Source: Polysphondylium violaceum
Taxonomy: Eukaryota; Evosea; Eumycetozoa; Dictyosteliales; Dictyosteliaceae
Assembly: GCA_000277445.1 (NCBI GenBank)
Contig: AJWJ01000014.1
Span: 1 to 64,000, forward strand
Reading direction: 5' to 3'
Length of the DNA stretch: 64,000 bases
The translations under genes and the position numbers were made by a program. A model generated the notes under the pieces. The model saw nothing but the letters and a program-made list of their open reading frames with translations, was not told where the DNA came from and did no database searches. Below are positions 33,965-45,416 of the stretch, in pieces. Positions within the stretch are counted from its first letter, which is position 1. Each line of letters opens with the position of its first letter.

Positions 33965-34225
33965 ACAACAACATATTTATGTATAATATTATATATCTAA
34001 AATCTAAATTTAAATCTAATTCTCAGTGTGTTTTATATCTTGTTATGTGATGTGGGTTTTTTTAGAATCAATCAAATCGCGCGCCTTTTTTTTCAAATTT
34101 GTAATTTTTTTTTTTTAAAATTTTTTTTTCCAACAACGAGGGATCCTGCAGCAGAAAAATAGTCACATTCTTGTAGATATCATATATTGTTATATTGGAT
34201 ATTTAAATACAGAGATATACACACA

Positions 34226-37200
34226 ATGAGTAATAGGCCTAGAAGAGATTCAAAAGCTGTTACTGATAATGCTAGATCAAAGTCAATAGAGCTTTTAAAG
34301 AGAGCCCGAGCTACAGGTGAAAAGGGTTCAAGTCAGTTAGACGAGGTCGAGCAACAAGAGGACGATTACAAAAACAAGAAATCAAGTAAACGTGACAAGT
34401 TAAAAGTTAAAGACGAACAAGAAGAGGAAGAGGAAGAAGATGAGGAAACAAAAAAGAGAAAATTAGAGGATTTTATCGTAGATGATGAAGGCTTCGGTTA
34501 CTTGGACACAGAGTCTGAAGATGAAGACTATGAAGAAGGCTCTGGTAGTGAAGGTGAAGCTCAAGAGACTAGAAGAGGTCGTAAGAAAACTACAAAGAAA
34601 TCTAAAAAAGAGGGAGACAAAAAAACCAGTGGTAAAAAGGCTCCAGAGAAAAAAGAACCTCAATTAGCCCCCGAAAGCAATAGAATCCAACAATTTTTAA
34701 GTAAAGTTACATCAAATGTATCAAATTCAACAAATTCAAATGTATGTATTATTACATAGTAAATAGTATTCTATATATACTATACTAATCAATATATTAT
34801 ATAGCCATTTTTACAATTTAAAAAGACACAAACAGTTAAAAATGAAGCAGAGGATGATATGGAATCTTATTTATTGGATTTAGCAGCTAATCCAAATACA
34901 GATGTTGATTTTGATGGCATTGAAGAGGAAATAGAGATGGCTAAACAAATTGAAATGGAATTTGAAGCAGAAAGACTCAAGTTACGTGAATCAAAGTTGA
35001 GTGAAGTTGATAGATCTGTTTCTGTTGCTAAATTACCAACACCAGCCACTCTAGCAAACGATGGTGGTGTTGATGAAGATGAAGATTTTAATTTCGATTC
35101 AGATGATGAATCTACACCTGCTGCTGTTGTTCAACAACCAGTACCTGCTGTTGTATCTAAACCCAAACCATTGGCTAAAAAATTACCTCTTGTCTCTCCA
35201 AAATTACAAAACAATTGGTGGAATGAGAGCACAGATAGTGTTGTTAATGTTAAAGGATTAAAAGAAGTAACACCAACTGATGGTATGTATATCAAAAGTA
35301 TTTTTATCATAATCATCAGCTAATAATACTAATACAATAATTACTAGTTGAATTGGTAGTTAAAAATAAAAATGATTTGGAATTCTTTATGATGGCAGCA
35401 GAGGAAGATAGACAAGGTAGAATTTTATTATTTGGTAAAATTAAATTATCAAAAGCTCAATCTGCCTATTCAAACAATGGTTTTGCAAGTTGTTGTGTTA
35501 TGATTGAAAATATGCAAAGAAATGTTTTCCTTTTACCAAGAGATTATTGTGTAGATGGTAAGTAACGATATTATTGTTTTATATCAAATTAATTTTATAT
35601 TTACCAATTTAAAATACTTAGAAAAAGGTGATCCAACTACACTTGAACCAACTACCAAAATGGTTGAGGAAGAAGTTGCTAATTTAATGAAAAAACATAA
35701 GATTACAGGATATACATTGAAAAAAGTAAAGAGAACTAGTTGTTTTGATTATCAAGTCCCACAAAAGAATATTCCAATTGGAAAAACATTGGAAGTTTGG
35801 AAATTAAGTTATCCATCTTCTTTTCCTGCTTTAGAAAATTCAATCTCTGGCAAAACATTCAAATGTGCATATGGTATCACATCTTCTCCTCTTGAACTTT
35901 TCATTTTAAAAAGAAAGATAATGGGTCCATCTTGGTTAACTGTAAAGAATCCAAATTTTGTTTTCTCACCAAAGGTATAGTATTTATTATTATCATTATC
36001 TCTATATAATATAATAGTAATATTAATAATTTATAATTATTTAGAGAACACATTGTAGATATGAATGTAATGTAAATTCATTTAAAGATGTAAAGACTAG
36101 TGAAGCTAAAGCACCATCACCACCATTGGTTGTAATGAGTATTAGTACAAAATCTATAAATAATGGCGCAAATCCAGAGATTGTCATGATTAGTGCCGTC
36201 ATTAATGAACATGTAAGCACCGATGGTCCAACCACTGAAAAAGATAAGGTTAAATATATTACAGCAATTAGACCATTGGTTAGTGGGCAAATTATAAACA
36301 AAGATTCAAGTAAACCAAATTTACAAGTATGTACAAATGAAAGAGATTTACTCACATTCTTTATTGAAACCATTGCCTGTATTGATCCAGATGTAATCGC
36401 TGGTCACAATGTCATTGGTTATGATATTGAAGTCATTTACAATAGATTAGAGAAATTAAAAGTAGTTGATTGGTCATGTATTGGTAGATTGAAGAAATCT
36501 CAGTAAGTATAATGATACACCTTGATAAATAGATAATTATTCTTATTAATACCATTATTAATTATAATAAATTATAGATATGATCGTAGAAATAAAGTGC
36601 CTGGTAGATTAATTTGTGATTCCTATCTTGTTTGTAAAGAATTTTTAAAAGAAAAGAATTACTCTTTGGTTGAATTATGTAAATCTCAATTAAATATGGA
36701 AAAACAAGAAATTAATTATCTTGCTATTGAATCTTATTTTACTACGCCTAAAAGGTAAGTTTAATATTTGTATTTATATATTTATTTGTGATACCTTATT
36801 TCTATAAATATTAATATATAAAATGAATTTAGATTAAATATTTTAATTGAATTAAATGAAAATGATTGCTATGTTATATTTTTATTATTATTTAAATTAT
36901 TGGCCTTTCCATTAACCAAACAGTTGACAAATATTGCTGGTAATCTTTGGGATAAATCAATGAAAAGTAATAGAGCTGAAAGAATTGAATATTTATTACT
37001 TCACAATTTCTATGAAAAAAAGTATTTGCTTCCAGACAAGAATGATAAATTTGCCAATGCCAATACCGAGATTCAAAAATACAGTGGTGGTTTAGTACTT
37101 CAACCAAAAGTTGATTTCTATGATCGTTATGTGGTATTACTTGATTTCAATTCACTTTATCCATCTATTATTCAAGAATTTAATGTATGCTTTACTACAA

Positions 37201-38927
37201 TCCAAAGAATGAAAGAAGACGATGGTAAAACATGGAAGGAAGCAGAGCCACCTGGTTCATCTACACAAAAAGGTATTTTGCCAAAGGTTTTACAAAGCTT
37301 GGTTAGTAAGAGAAAAGAGATTAAAAAACGTTTGGATTCTGAAAGAGAGAGTGTAGTTAAGCAGCAATTGGATATTCAACAACAGGCCGTCAAACTTATT
37401 GCCAACAGTATGTATGGTTGTTTGGGTTTTTCCAATAGTAGATTTTATGCACTTCCTCTTGCCCAACTTGTCACTAGAAAAGGCAGAGAAAATCTTCAAA
37501 TCAGTGCCAACATCGTAGCCAAACTCCATTACGAGGTTATTTATGGTGATACTGATTCATTGATGATTTACACTGGTGTATCAACATTTGAAGAGGCTGA
37601 AAAGATTGGTAAAGAAATCCAAAAGAAAATCAATGACACCTATCGTGGCAGCGTTTTAGAGATGGGTTTGGATGCTATCTTTAAACGTTTGCTTTTGTTG
37701 AAAAAGAAAAAGTATGCCTCTCTCAAAGAATCTCGTCTTTTGGACGGCACATTAAAGCAAACTCAAGAAAACAAAGGTCTTGATATCGTGCGTAGAGATT
37801 GGTGCGACCTTACCAAAGACATTGGTCAATATATATTGAATTTGATTTTATCTGGTGAGGAAAGAATCAAATTGTTTACCAATCTCAAAGAGTACTTGGA
37901 AAACATTCGTAAACAGTTGGGTGAGTGCAGCATTGCCGTAGAGAAATTCATCATCACTAAATCTCTCTCTAGAAATCCGGAAGAATACAACGATGGTGAC
38001 ACTCAACCACATGTTTTGGTAGCCCTTGAGATGAAGAAAAAAGGTACTCATGTCCAACCAGGCGATCAAATTCAATATGTTATTTGTAAAGGAGCTCAAG
38101 AATGGTACAGCAGAGCTCGTGAACCCAAAGACGTTGCCCCAGAAGAGATTGATATCGATTGGTATCTTGCTCAACAAATCCTTCCACCCATTGAACGTCT
38201 TACCATTCCTTTGGGCCACGAAAACAATGATTTGGCCATTTGGTTGGGTATGTCTGGTTCAAAGTATAAAAACAATGCCAACAACCACAACAACAACGGT
38301 GATCATTCAAATGATTCTGCTCAATCTATGAGATATCTTTCGCCAACCTCTGATCCCAAGTTTAAAAATTGTAAACCCCTTTGCTTCCTCTGTCCAGGTT
38401 GTCTTAAAAACTATGATTACAATGGTATCGTTAGAATTGTACATCTTGAAAATGATACCACTCGTCAAGACTCTGGTCTCTCTTGTCCCGGCTGTGGATT
38501 CAAAACACCAGCCAAAAAACTAATCAACCAATTGCAAATCGCCATAAGAGAATATGTTAAACAAAACCAAGGCTGGGAAATGAAATGTACCGAATGTGAA
38601 AAGGTATCCAATTGTTTCAATTCATCGTACCGTTGTATTCGTCCACAGTGTCGTGGTAAAATGACACCCATCCTCAGCTCTGCCAGCTTCTTTAATCAAA
38701 TCAGTTTCTTTTTAAAGATCTTTGAGGGTGATTTAATCCGTACCGACACTTGTATTAGTGACCAAGATCGTGCCACCGTCAATGACATGAGCGACTGTAT
38801 TAAATCTACATTATCAAAGTTTGAACAATACACCACCTCAATGGCTTGTGTATCTCAATCTCAAGGTCTTTTAAATTTTGCTTCAAGAAGACTACATCAA
38901 CATCTAATTAGCTCAACTTCTAATTAG
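34226..38927 (+). CDS. polA1: DNA polymerase alpha catalytic subunit
   Basis: Seven exons: 34226-34741, 34805-35282, 35348-35557, 35622-35974, 36045-36502, 36578-36754 and 36833-38927, giving 1428 residues (human POLA1 is 1462). It starts replication by extending RNA-DNA primers with primase. The N-terminus has SNRPRRDS and an acidic/basic tail; the exonuclease-like region contains DPDVIAGHNVIGYDIEVIYN. Family B motifs are YVVLLDFNSLYPSIIQEFN (A), KLIANSMYGCLGFSNSRFYA (B) and YGDTDSLMIY (C). Two C-terminal zinc modules follow: CLFCPGC-type and SCPGCG, then CTECEKVSNC and CIRPQCRG. Introns are 62-78 nt and all junctions close in frame. The start at 34226 was preferred over 34187 because it matches the conserved N-terminal motif. 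Confidence 0.97.
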
Positions 38928-39157
38928 CAACAATCACACATTACGTATTTACAAAAATAAAGCGTTGCTTCTTTAAATATTAGAATACATTTTATTTTAA
39001 ATGATTATTATATTTTAATAGTTAAGAGGAACACAACATCTCTTATTACTATTATTTCCAAATTTTTAAACAACATTATTAGAAAAATGTTGTTGGATAT
39101 TCATTAAAAGAGACATAGATTTACAATTAAAATAAAGTTTAATACTTTATTATTGAT

Positions 39158-40062
39158 TTAAAATAAAAAGATTGTTACAAAAGATAAAGCGGCAATTATA
39201 AACATAAATGAAACTTGAATAGAATTGGCACCATTTCCACTTGAAGAACCATGAGCTGGAACCTTTTCTTCACTACTGTGATCAGTTAAAGGATCATGAC
39301 TACCTGCAGAGGTAGAGTTTGTAGAAGAAGAATTCTTTGGAACTTCACTATCAACAACTGGATCAGTTGGGGTTGGTGGTGGAGTAGTAGGTGATGGTGA
39401 TGATGTAGTATTTGAGCCTTCAGAGGATGATGATTTGGTATCGCTAGACTCTGATGAAGCAGTGGATGGTCCACCATTTGGATCTTCTGGAATTTGAGCA
39501 GATTTGTAAATCAACTTGGCACTAGAAACTGGATTGGTAACACTGGTGTATTGGTATACATTTAAATAGAGATTCTTTGTATAGGTAGAGTCTTGTAAAT
39601 TTGGAATGATGGTCATTAATAAATTATAAGAAGCGGCATCAGATACAGAAGCATAACCAGAGCCAACATAAGCACTTTCAGTAACAGTTGGTTTTATGAA
39701 GGGTAAAAAGATATCGAGATCACCATCGTCTTTGTTTGGAAGTTGAGGACCTCTAATCTTCATATTTAAAACATTGGTTCCGTCAATGTTGGCAAGAGAA
39801 ACATTGTAGTTAAGAGTATAGTGACCATAAGCTTTGGTAATTGATAAACTAACTGTTCCGCTTATTTTATTATCCATTGGAACTTGTAAATTTGATGTTG
39901 AAAAGCTTCCATCAAAATAATATTTTTCAACTATTTATTTATTTGAATATTTATTAATATAATTTAAAAGTAATTAAATCAAAAAATAATAATAAACATA
40001 CCTTGAGCATTCACAATTGAAAGTGATAATAGAGAAAATAAAATGAATAAATATTTAATCAT
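39158..40062 (-). CDS. Secreted Ser/Thr-rich protein, probably GPI-anchored
   Basis: Exons 40062-40002 and 39930-39158 give 277 residues. The signal peptide is MIKYLFILFSLLSLSIVNAQ. A globular domain of about 150 residues follows (KISGTVSLSITKAYGHYTLN...LNMKIRGPQLPNKDDGD), a beta-rich pattern recalling CHRD-type repeats, but I am not sure. Then comes a Ser/Thr/Pro-rich stalk (about 160-245), fit for heavy O-glycosylation, and a C-terminal hydrophobic tail (VSFMFIIAALSFVTIFLF) preceded by small residues (SSSGNGANS), typical of GPI attachment. It is probably a developmentally expressed cell-surface protein; the function is unknown. Confidence 0.82.
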
Positions 40063-40699
40063 TTTTTAATAGACGAAAAAAAAATACAAAAATTGCTATG
40101 GGTAAATAAAAAAACAATGATATGAATAAGAACGAGTAAAATAAAAAATTAATAATTGGATTGTTGATAAGATGTTTAAACAATTTAATTTATAATTGAA
40201 AAACAAAAAATAAAATAAATTTAATTTTATGATGATTTCTTTTCGAAATTAAAAAAATGAAAGTTAACTGAAAGAGTTATTGGGATGAATTCTAAACTCT
40301 AAAAAATGTCAGTTGAAACTATAAAAAGAGATCTAAAGGTCTGGTTTTTTTTAGGAATATTTTTCATTTTTTGTGAAAATTTGGCTTCCAAAAAAAAAAA
40401 AATCTAAAAAAAAATTAAATCGATTCAAAGTGAAATGCCATATGATGATATGAGGGCCATTGATAATTTAGTTTGGTCATAATATCCATTTAGAATACAA
40501 CAGACATTATTTGGAACACTAGATCGGGGTCTGTGTCAAAAATGAATAAATTAACTGAAAAGAGTAGTCCCTCACAACACATAGGGAACAAAGTGATTGC
40601 CATCTCTTGTCATATAGTCTTTTATGGACATTTTTGGTATGAATAAAGTTGTTATCTGATTTTGATCTCAGTCTTTGTTTCTTTTAATTAATTAACAAT
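40063..40699. other. Intergenic region
   Basis: AT-rich spacer upstream of the surface protein gene. The part at about 40430-40640 is less AT-rich than its surroundings and has no open frame; it might hold an unrecognised RNA or merely be unique spacer. Confidence 0.4.
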
Positions 40700-41764
40700 T
40701 TATTCTTTTGATGGTTCGAGTAAAACTTTACCCTTAGTTTGACGAGACTCTAAAATGGTGTGGGCCTTGGCGGCGTCTTGGAGAGGGATGATGTCTTGGA
40801 TGGTTTGTTTGAGTTTGCCTTGACTGACCCAGTCAAAGACGTCTTTTAAACGGGCTTGGAGGGATCCTGGCTCTCTGAGATAGTCAAAGAGGGTGGCACG
40901 GGTGACAAAAAGGGAGCCATTGGCAGAGAGCATGAGGGGGTCGATGGGGGGAACAGGGCCTGAGGCATTGCCAACGAGACAGAGCATGCCCAAGGGTTTG
41001 AGACTGAGCATACTTTGTTGCCAAGTGGCTTTACCAACACCGTCATACACAACATCGACACCCTTGCCGTCTTTGGTCAATTGCTTGACAATCGAGGCAA
41101 ACTCGGGATGCTCAGTGTAATTGATGACGTGGTCGGCGCCCATGGATTTGGCAATATCTTCTTTCTCCTTGTTGGACACGGTAGTGATGACGGTGGCACC
41201 GACATTCTTTGCCATTTGGATCAACAATTGTCCAAGACCTCCAGCACCTGCTTGAATGAGACAGGTGTGTGAGGCGTCGAGTTTAAAGGTGGATTTGATG
41301 AGATATTGGGCTGTCATGCCTTGGAGTGGGTAGGCGGCGGCCTCTTTGAATCCGACATTCTCGGGAATTGCATACACGTTGGCCTGGGGCACCAAAGTGT
41401 ATTGGGCATATGAGTTTGGTGAAAAATAGCACACACGATCGCCGACCTTGAAGCTGGTGACACCGGCACCGACAGCAGAAACCACACCACTTCCCTCACG
41501 GCCCAATTGGAAGGGGGCCTCCAACTTATATAAACCCGATCTGTGATAGGTGTCGATAAAGTTGACACCAATGAATTCATTCTTAATCAACACTTCATTG
41601 TCTTTGCCAATCGAAGGAATGGGTATATCCTCATATTTCATTTCCTCAACACCACCATTCTTGTGACATCTGATAGCCTTCATCATCTTATCTATTAGAG
41701 TATTCTTTGTATTATTACTATTCTTTGCAAAGCAATAGAGTAAATTTCTAGTATTGGAGAACAT
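40700..41764 (-). CDS. NADPH:quinone oxidoreductase, medium-chain reductase family
   Basis: A single exon of 354 residues, of the zeta-crystallin type without catalytic zinc ligands. It starts with a basic, Asn/Ser-rich segment, FSNTRNLLYCFAKNSNN, resembling a mitochondrial presequence, before the conserved start KAIRCHKNGGVEEMKYEDIP. Blocks seen: FIGVNFIDTYHRSGLY, LGREGSGVVSAVGAGV, the nucleotide-binding loop IQAGAGGLGQLLIQMAK and VDVVYDGVGKATW. An internal MMK at residues 27-29 would give a cytosolic form. The reaction is probably one-electron reduction of quinones by NADPH, by family. Third positions are G+C-rich. Confidence 0.93.
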   Translation of the reverse strand: MFSNTRNLLYCFAKNSNNTKNTLIDKMMKAIRCHKNGGVEEMKYEDIPIPSIGKDNEVLIKNEFIGVNFIDTYHRSGLYKLEAPFQLGREGSGVVSAVGAGVTSFKVGDRVCYFSPNSYAQYTLVPQANVYAIPENVGFKEAAAYPLQGMTAQYLIKSTFKLDASHTCLIQAGAGGLGQLLIQMAKNVGATVITTVSNKEKEDIAKSMGADHVINYTEHPEFASIVKQLTKDGKGVDVVYDGVGKATWQQSMLSLKPLGMLCLVGNASGPVPPIDPLMLSANGSLFVTRATLFDYLREPGSLQARLKDVFDWVSQGKLKQTIQDIIPLQDAAKAHTILESRQTKGKVLLEPSKE

Positions 41765-42949
41765 ATGCAGAAAAATTCAAAAAAAAATTAAAAAAAAAAT
41801 AAATGAAAAAAAAAATATCACCCCATCATTTATATGAGATAATATATATGTCACCCCCCACACACTCATTTAAATATAGGTGTCTTTATTTGTGGGTAGT
41901 TTAACTAAGTTGTCCGAGTCGGGAAAGTAAACTATCAATAAAAAAAAAAAAAAAGAAAAGGTTTACTCTTGTCTTAAAACTCTCAAACACGCATAAAGAA
42001 AGGAAAATTGAGGTTATGTTTTTATTATTATTTGATTTAGTAATGCTCATTGCTACAGTATACTACTAATTTATATACTGCAATCTATTTATTATTAGAA
42101 ATGCTATTATTATAAACGCTCATCTGTCATTTTACTAAATAAAGTGGATGTGTGTGAAAAATGCATCTTAAGATGGCGTGACATATTCAAATATTTAATA
42201 TCATTGATCCTGAATAGGCAATCAGTGATTCAAACCTCTTTGTGCGTTCAAATCACAACCATTCGAAAAAAATTAAAAAAAAAATAAAAATTAAAAACAA
42301 AAAAAATTTTAAATATTTGCAAAAAATTGAACTTTTCAAAAAAAAACGAAACCTTCACCACATACATAATTATTTGTTTTATTTCACTCATTCACACACT
42401 CACACTCACACTTACACTCACCATCGAGAGTTTTCTTATAGTGCGCTACTACTAGTAATAATAATTAAATAACAACACCAACATAATATAATATAATATA
42501 ATAATATATAACATTACACTCGTTTATAATAAAATAAATCGTACTACCACTACACTATACTATTTCAATCCATCTATTATTACCACCCGGTACACAATAA
42601 CGCGATAAACGCTCATTCATATCTCTACGCCACATTTCACACATAATAATACTACAACAACAATACTCACCCTCTCACACACTTTTACAAATATTATTTT
42701 GTGATAATTTTAATATATACCAAAAACAATTATAATAATACTTTATCTATTGCACCTATATAACAATATAATAGATAATTCGTATTTCCCCGCCTATAAC
42801 ATTAAAAATATAATAATAGTCAAATTATAATAATATAATAATAATAATTTAATAATAATAATATAAAATACACTAAATAATAATAATAATAATAATACTA
42901 TACAATAGTAATAGAGTTCCAATTGTTAAAACTAAAATATATATACACC
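41765..42949. other. Intergenic region with long ATG-free leader
   Basis: Divergent promoter region of the quinone reductase and the AAA protease genes. Near the quinone reductase start is a CACCCCCCACACACTC element (about 41853-41868). From about 42176 to 42949 no ATG occurs on the plus strand, although the sequence is A- and T-rich; this stretch directly precedes the start codon at 42950 and probably contains a long 5' leader. Confidence 0.55.
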
Positions 42950-45416
42950 ATGTCATCTTCTTTATACAAGTTAACACAATCGTCAAAAACAACATTTAGA
43001 TATCAACATTTAAATAGTTTAAAATCGTTTATAACCACATTAAATCATAGACAACAACATAATAATAATACATTTCATATAAATAGTAATAATAAAAGAA
43101 ATTATTCTACGTCTTCACCGTCACCAAACTCAACCACAGTATCAAATGCAGTAAATAATTCAACATCCATTTTAAATTCAATTAGCAACTTTTTCAATAA
43201 TAACAACAGCAATAACAATGATGATCAAAAAGTAAATCATAACAATGAATCATCATTTATAAGAAATATATCTTCCGATAGATCAAGATTGACTTATAAT
43301 GCTGATCAAATGCCCCATGATGAAAATGTTCAAGAATTATTATATAAAGAGTTGTTTGAATTACGTGACTATGAATCGTATGTATACATTTTTAATATCC
43401 AATATTTTATAGGAGTAAACACCACTAACAACAATAATAATAATAATATACCAATTATATAGGATTATAAAAAGATATGAAAGTTTATTATATGCATCAA
43501 ATGAAGAGTGTGTTAGATATTATTTTAAAGCATTGGTTTATTCAAAAAAGATAGATAGTGCAAATTTAATGGTACATAGTCCACCAATTTTAAATAATTC
43601 TACGACAACAACAACAACACCAATCAATACAAGTCAAATCAACACAAATTCAACAACAATATCAAATAATCCAATTATCAATAATATAAACACCAATATC
43701 AATAGTAAAACCAATTTAGAAGCCAACTCACCCATTGTACAAACAGCATCAGCACCAATCACATCCACTAGTCCAAATCACCATTCCACAGCAACAGCAC
43801 CTGCCAACACAGCACCCAACGAACTCTCTGATATTATGATACGTTTTAATCATTTTCCAGAGATGCACGAAAGAATCAATCAAAAGCCTGTATTTCCAGT
43901 GATCAATTTCCCTCAATCTCAAACAATGAAACTAAGCAAGACTGATAGATTTCTTTCGTTGCTTTGGATTCCTGTATTATTATTTTTCCTCATTGGCGGT
44001 CAAGATCTATTGACCGACGACGATGTTGCCAACGCCAGTGCAGAACTCGTGGCTACAGAATACAAGAGAGAGGGCGATGAACATGCCGTGGGATTTGACG
44101 ACATTAGAGGCATTGAAGAGGTTAAGCAAGAGCTCATGGAAATTGTCGACTACTTGGTCAATCCAGACAAATACAATAGCATCGGTGCTAAATTACCTCG
44201 TGGCATCTTGTTGTCTGGCGAGCCAGGCACTGGAAAGACAATGTTGGCCAGAGCCATTGCCAAAGAGGCTGGTGTCACTTTTCTCTACACTAGTGGATCC
44301 TCGTTTGACGAGAAATATGTTGGTGTCGGAGCCAAAAGAGTGAGAAGTCTGTTCAAGACTGCCAGAACAAAGGAACCTTGTATTATTTTTATCGATGAAA
44401 TTGATTCCGTTGGAAAGTCAAGAAACCAAACCATGCACAATGAAACCCTTCTTCAATTGTTGGCCGAAATGGACGGTTTCGATAAGAATCATAAGATCAT
44501 GATCATTGGTGCCACCAATGCACCCGAATCTCTAGACTCTGCCCTTACCAGACCCGGTAGATTGGATAGACACATTAGTGTCCCCGTTCCAGATGTCAAG
44601 GGCAGATCAGATATTGTACAATTGTACCTCTCCAAGATAAAGTATGACAAGGAAAAGGTCAACCCCAACACTATTGCCAAGGCCACACCGGGATTTACTG
44701 GTGCAGATTTATCAAATCTCATCAACACTGCCGCCATCAAAGCCGTTCAAAATGGTTTGGATACCGTGAGCAACAAACACATTGAAGAAGCCCGTGATGA
44801 TATTCTTATGGGTCGTGCTAGAACCACTGGTGTTGTTAATGAAGAAACCAGAATAAACACAGCCTTTCATGAAGCCGGTCACGCCATCGTCGCCGCACTC
44901 TCTGAGGGTGCCGATCCAATCCACAAAGCCACCATTGTCCAAAGAGGTCATGCATTGGGCATGGTTTCCCAGTTGCCCGAGTCTAGTGACAACTTGCAAA
45001 TCACTCGTAAACAAATGATGACCCGTTTGGCCATATGTTTGGCTGGTAGAGCTGCAGAAGAAGTATTTTTTGGCGAAGATAACGTCACCACTGGTGCATC
45101 ATCTGATTTCCAACAAGCCACTCAATTGGCCTTTGCTATGATTACCAAGTGGGGTATGTCTGATAAATTGGGCTTTACCTACCACAAAGAGAAAATGTCA
45201 CCGGAAATTCAAAACATTGTAGACAATGAAGTTAAGGCTCTCTTGGACAAACAATATAAAATTGCCAAACAATTGATTCTCAACAACAAAGACAAGATTG
45301 AAAACTTGGCAAATACTTTATTGGAAAAAGAAACCCTTTCTGGTGAAGAAATTTTAAATATCTTGGAAGTAAAACCAAAAGAGAAAAAGCAATCTATTTT
45401 TGCAAATAGTTTATAA
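42950..45416 (+). CDS. Mitochondrial inner-membrane AAA metalloprotease (YME1/i-AAA type)
   Basis: Exons 42950-43377 and 43463-45416 give 793 residues. The N-terminus, rich in Ser, Arg and Asn with RNYSTSS, looks like a mitochondrial presequence. One span precedes the AAA module (FLSLLWIPVLLFFLIGG), as in i-AAA enzymes; the m-AAA type has two. The AAA domain has Walker A SGEPGTGKTM (about residue 395), Walker B CIIFIDEID and the second region of homology TRPGRLDRHI. The zinc-protease site is TAFHEAGHAIVAAL (about 612), with the distal Asp-containing DFQQATQLA. It degrades inner-membrane and intermembrane-space proteins. The N-terminal 200 residues include Asn/Thr-rich linkers. The ATG-free leader upstream is noted separately. 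Confidence 0.95.

Noticed and set aside
40442-40560. ATGATGA followed at about 110 bases by CTGA, resembling C and D boxes of a snoRNA
   Set aside because: No terminal stem joins the two boxes, and both motifs are frequent in this sequence.
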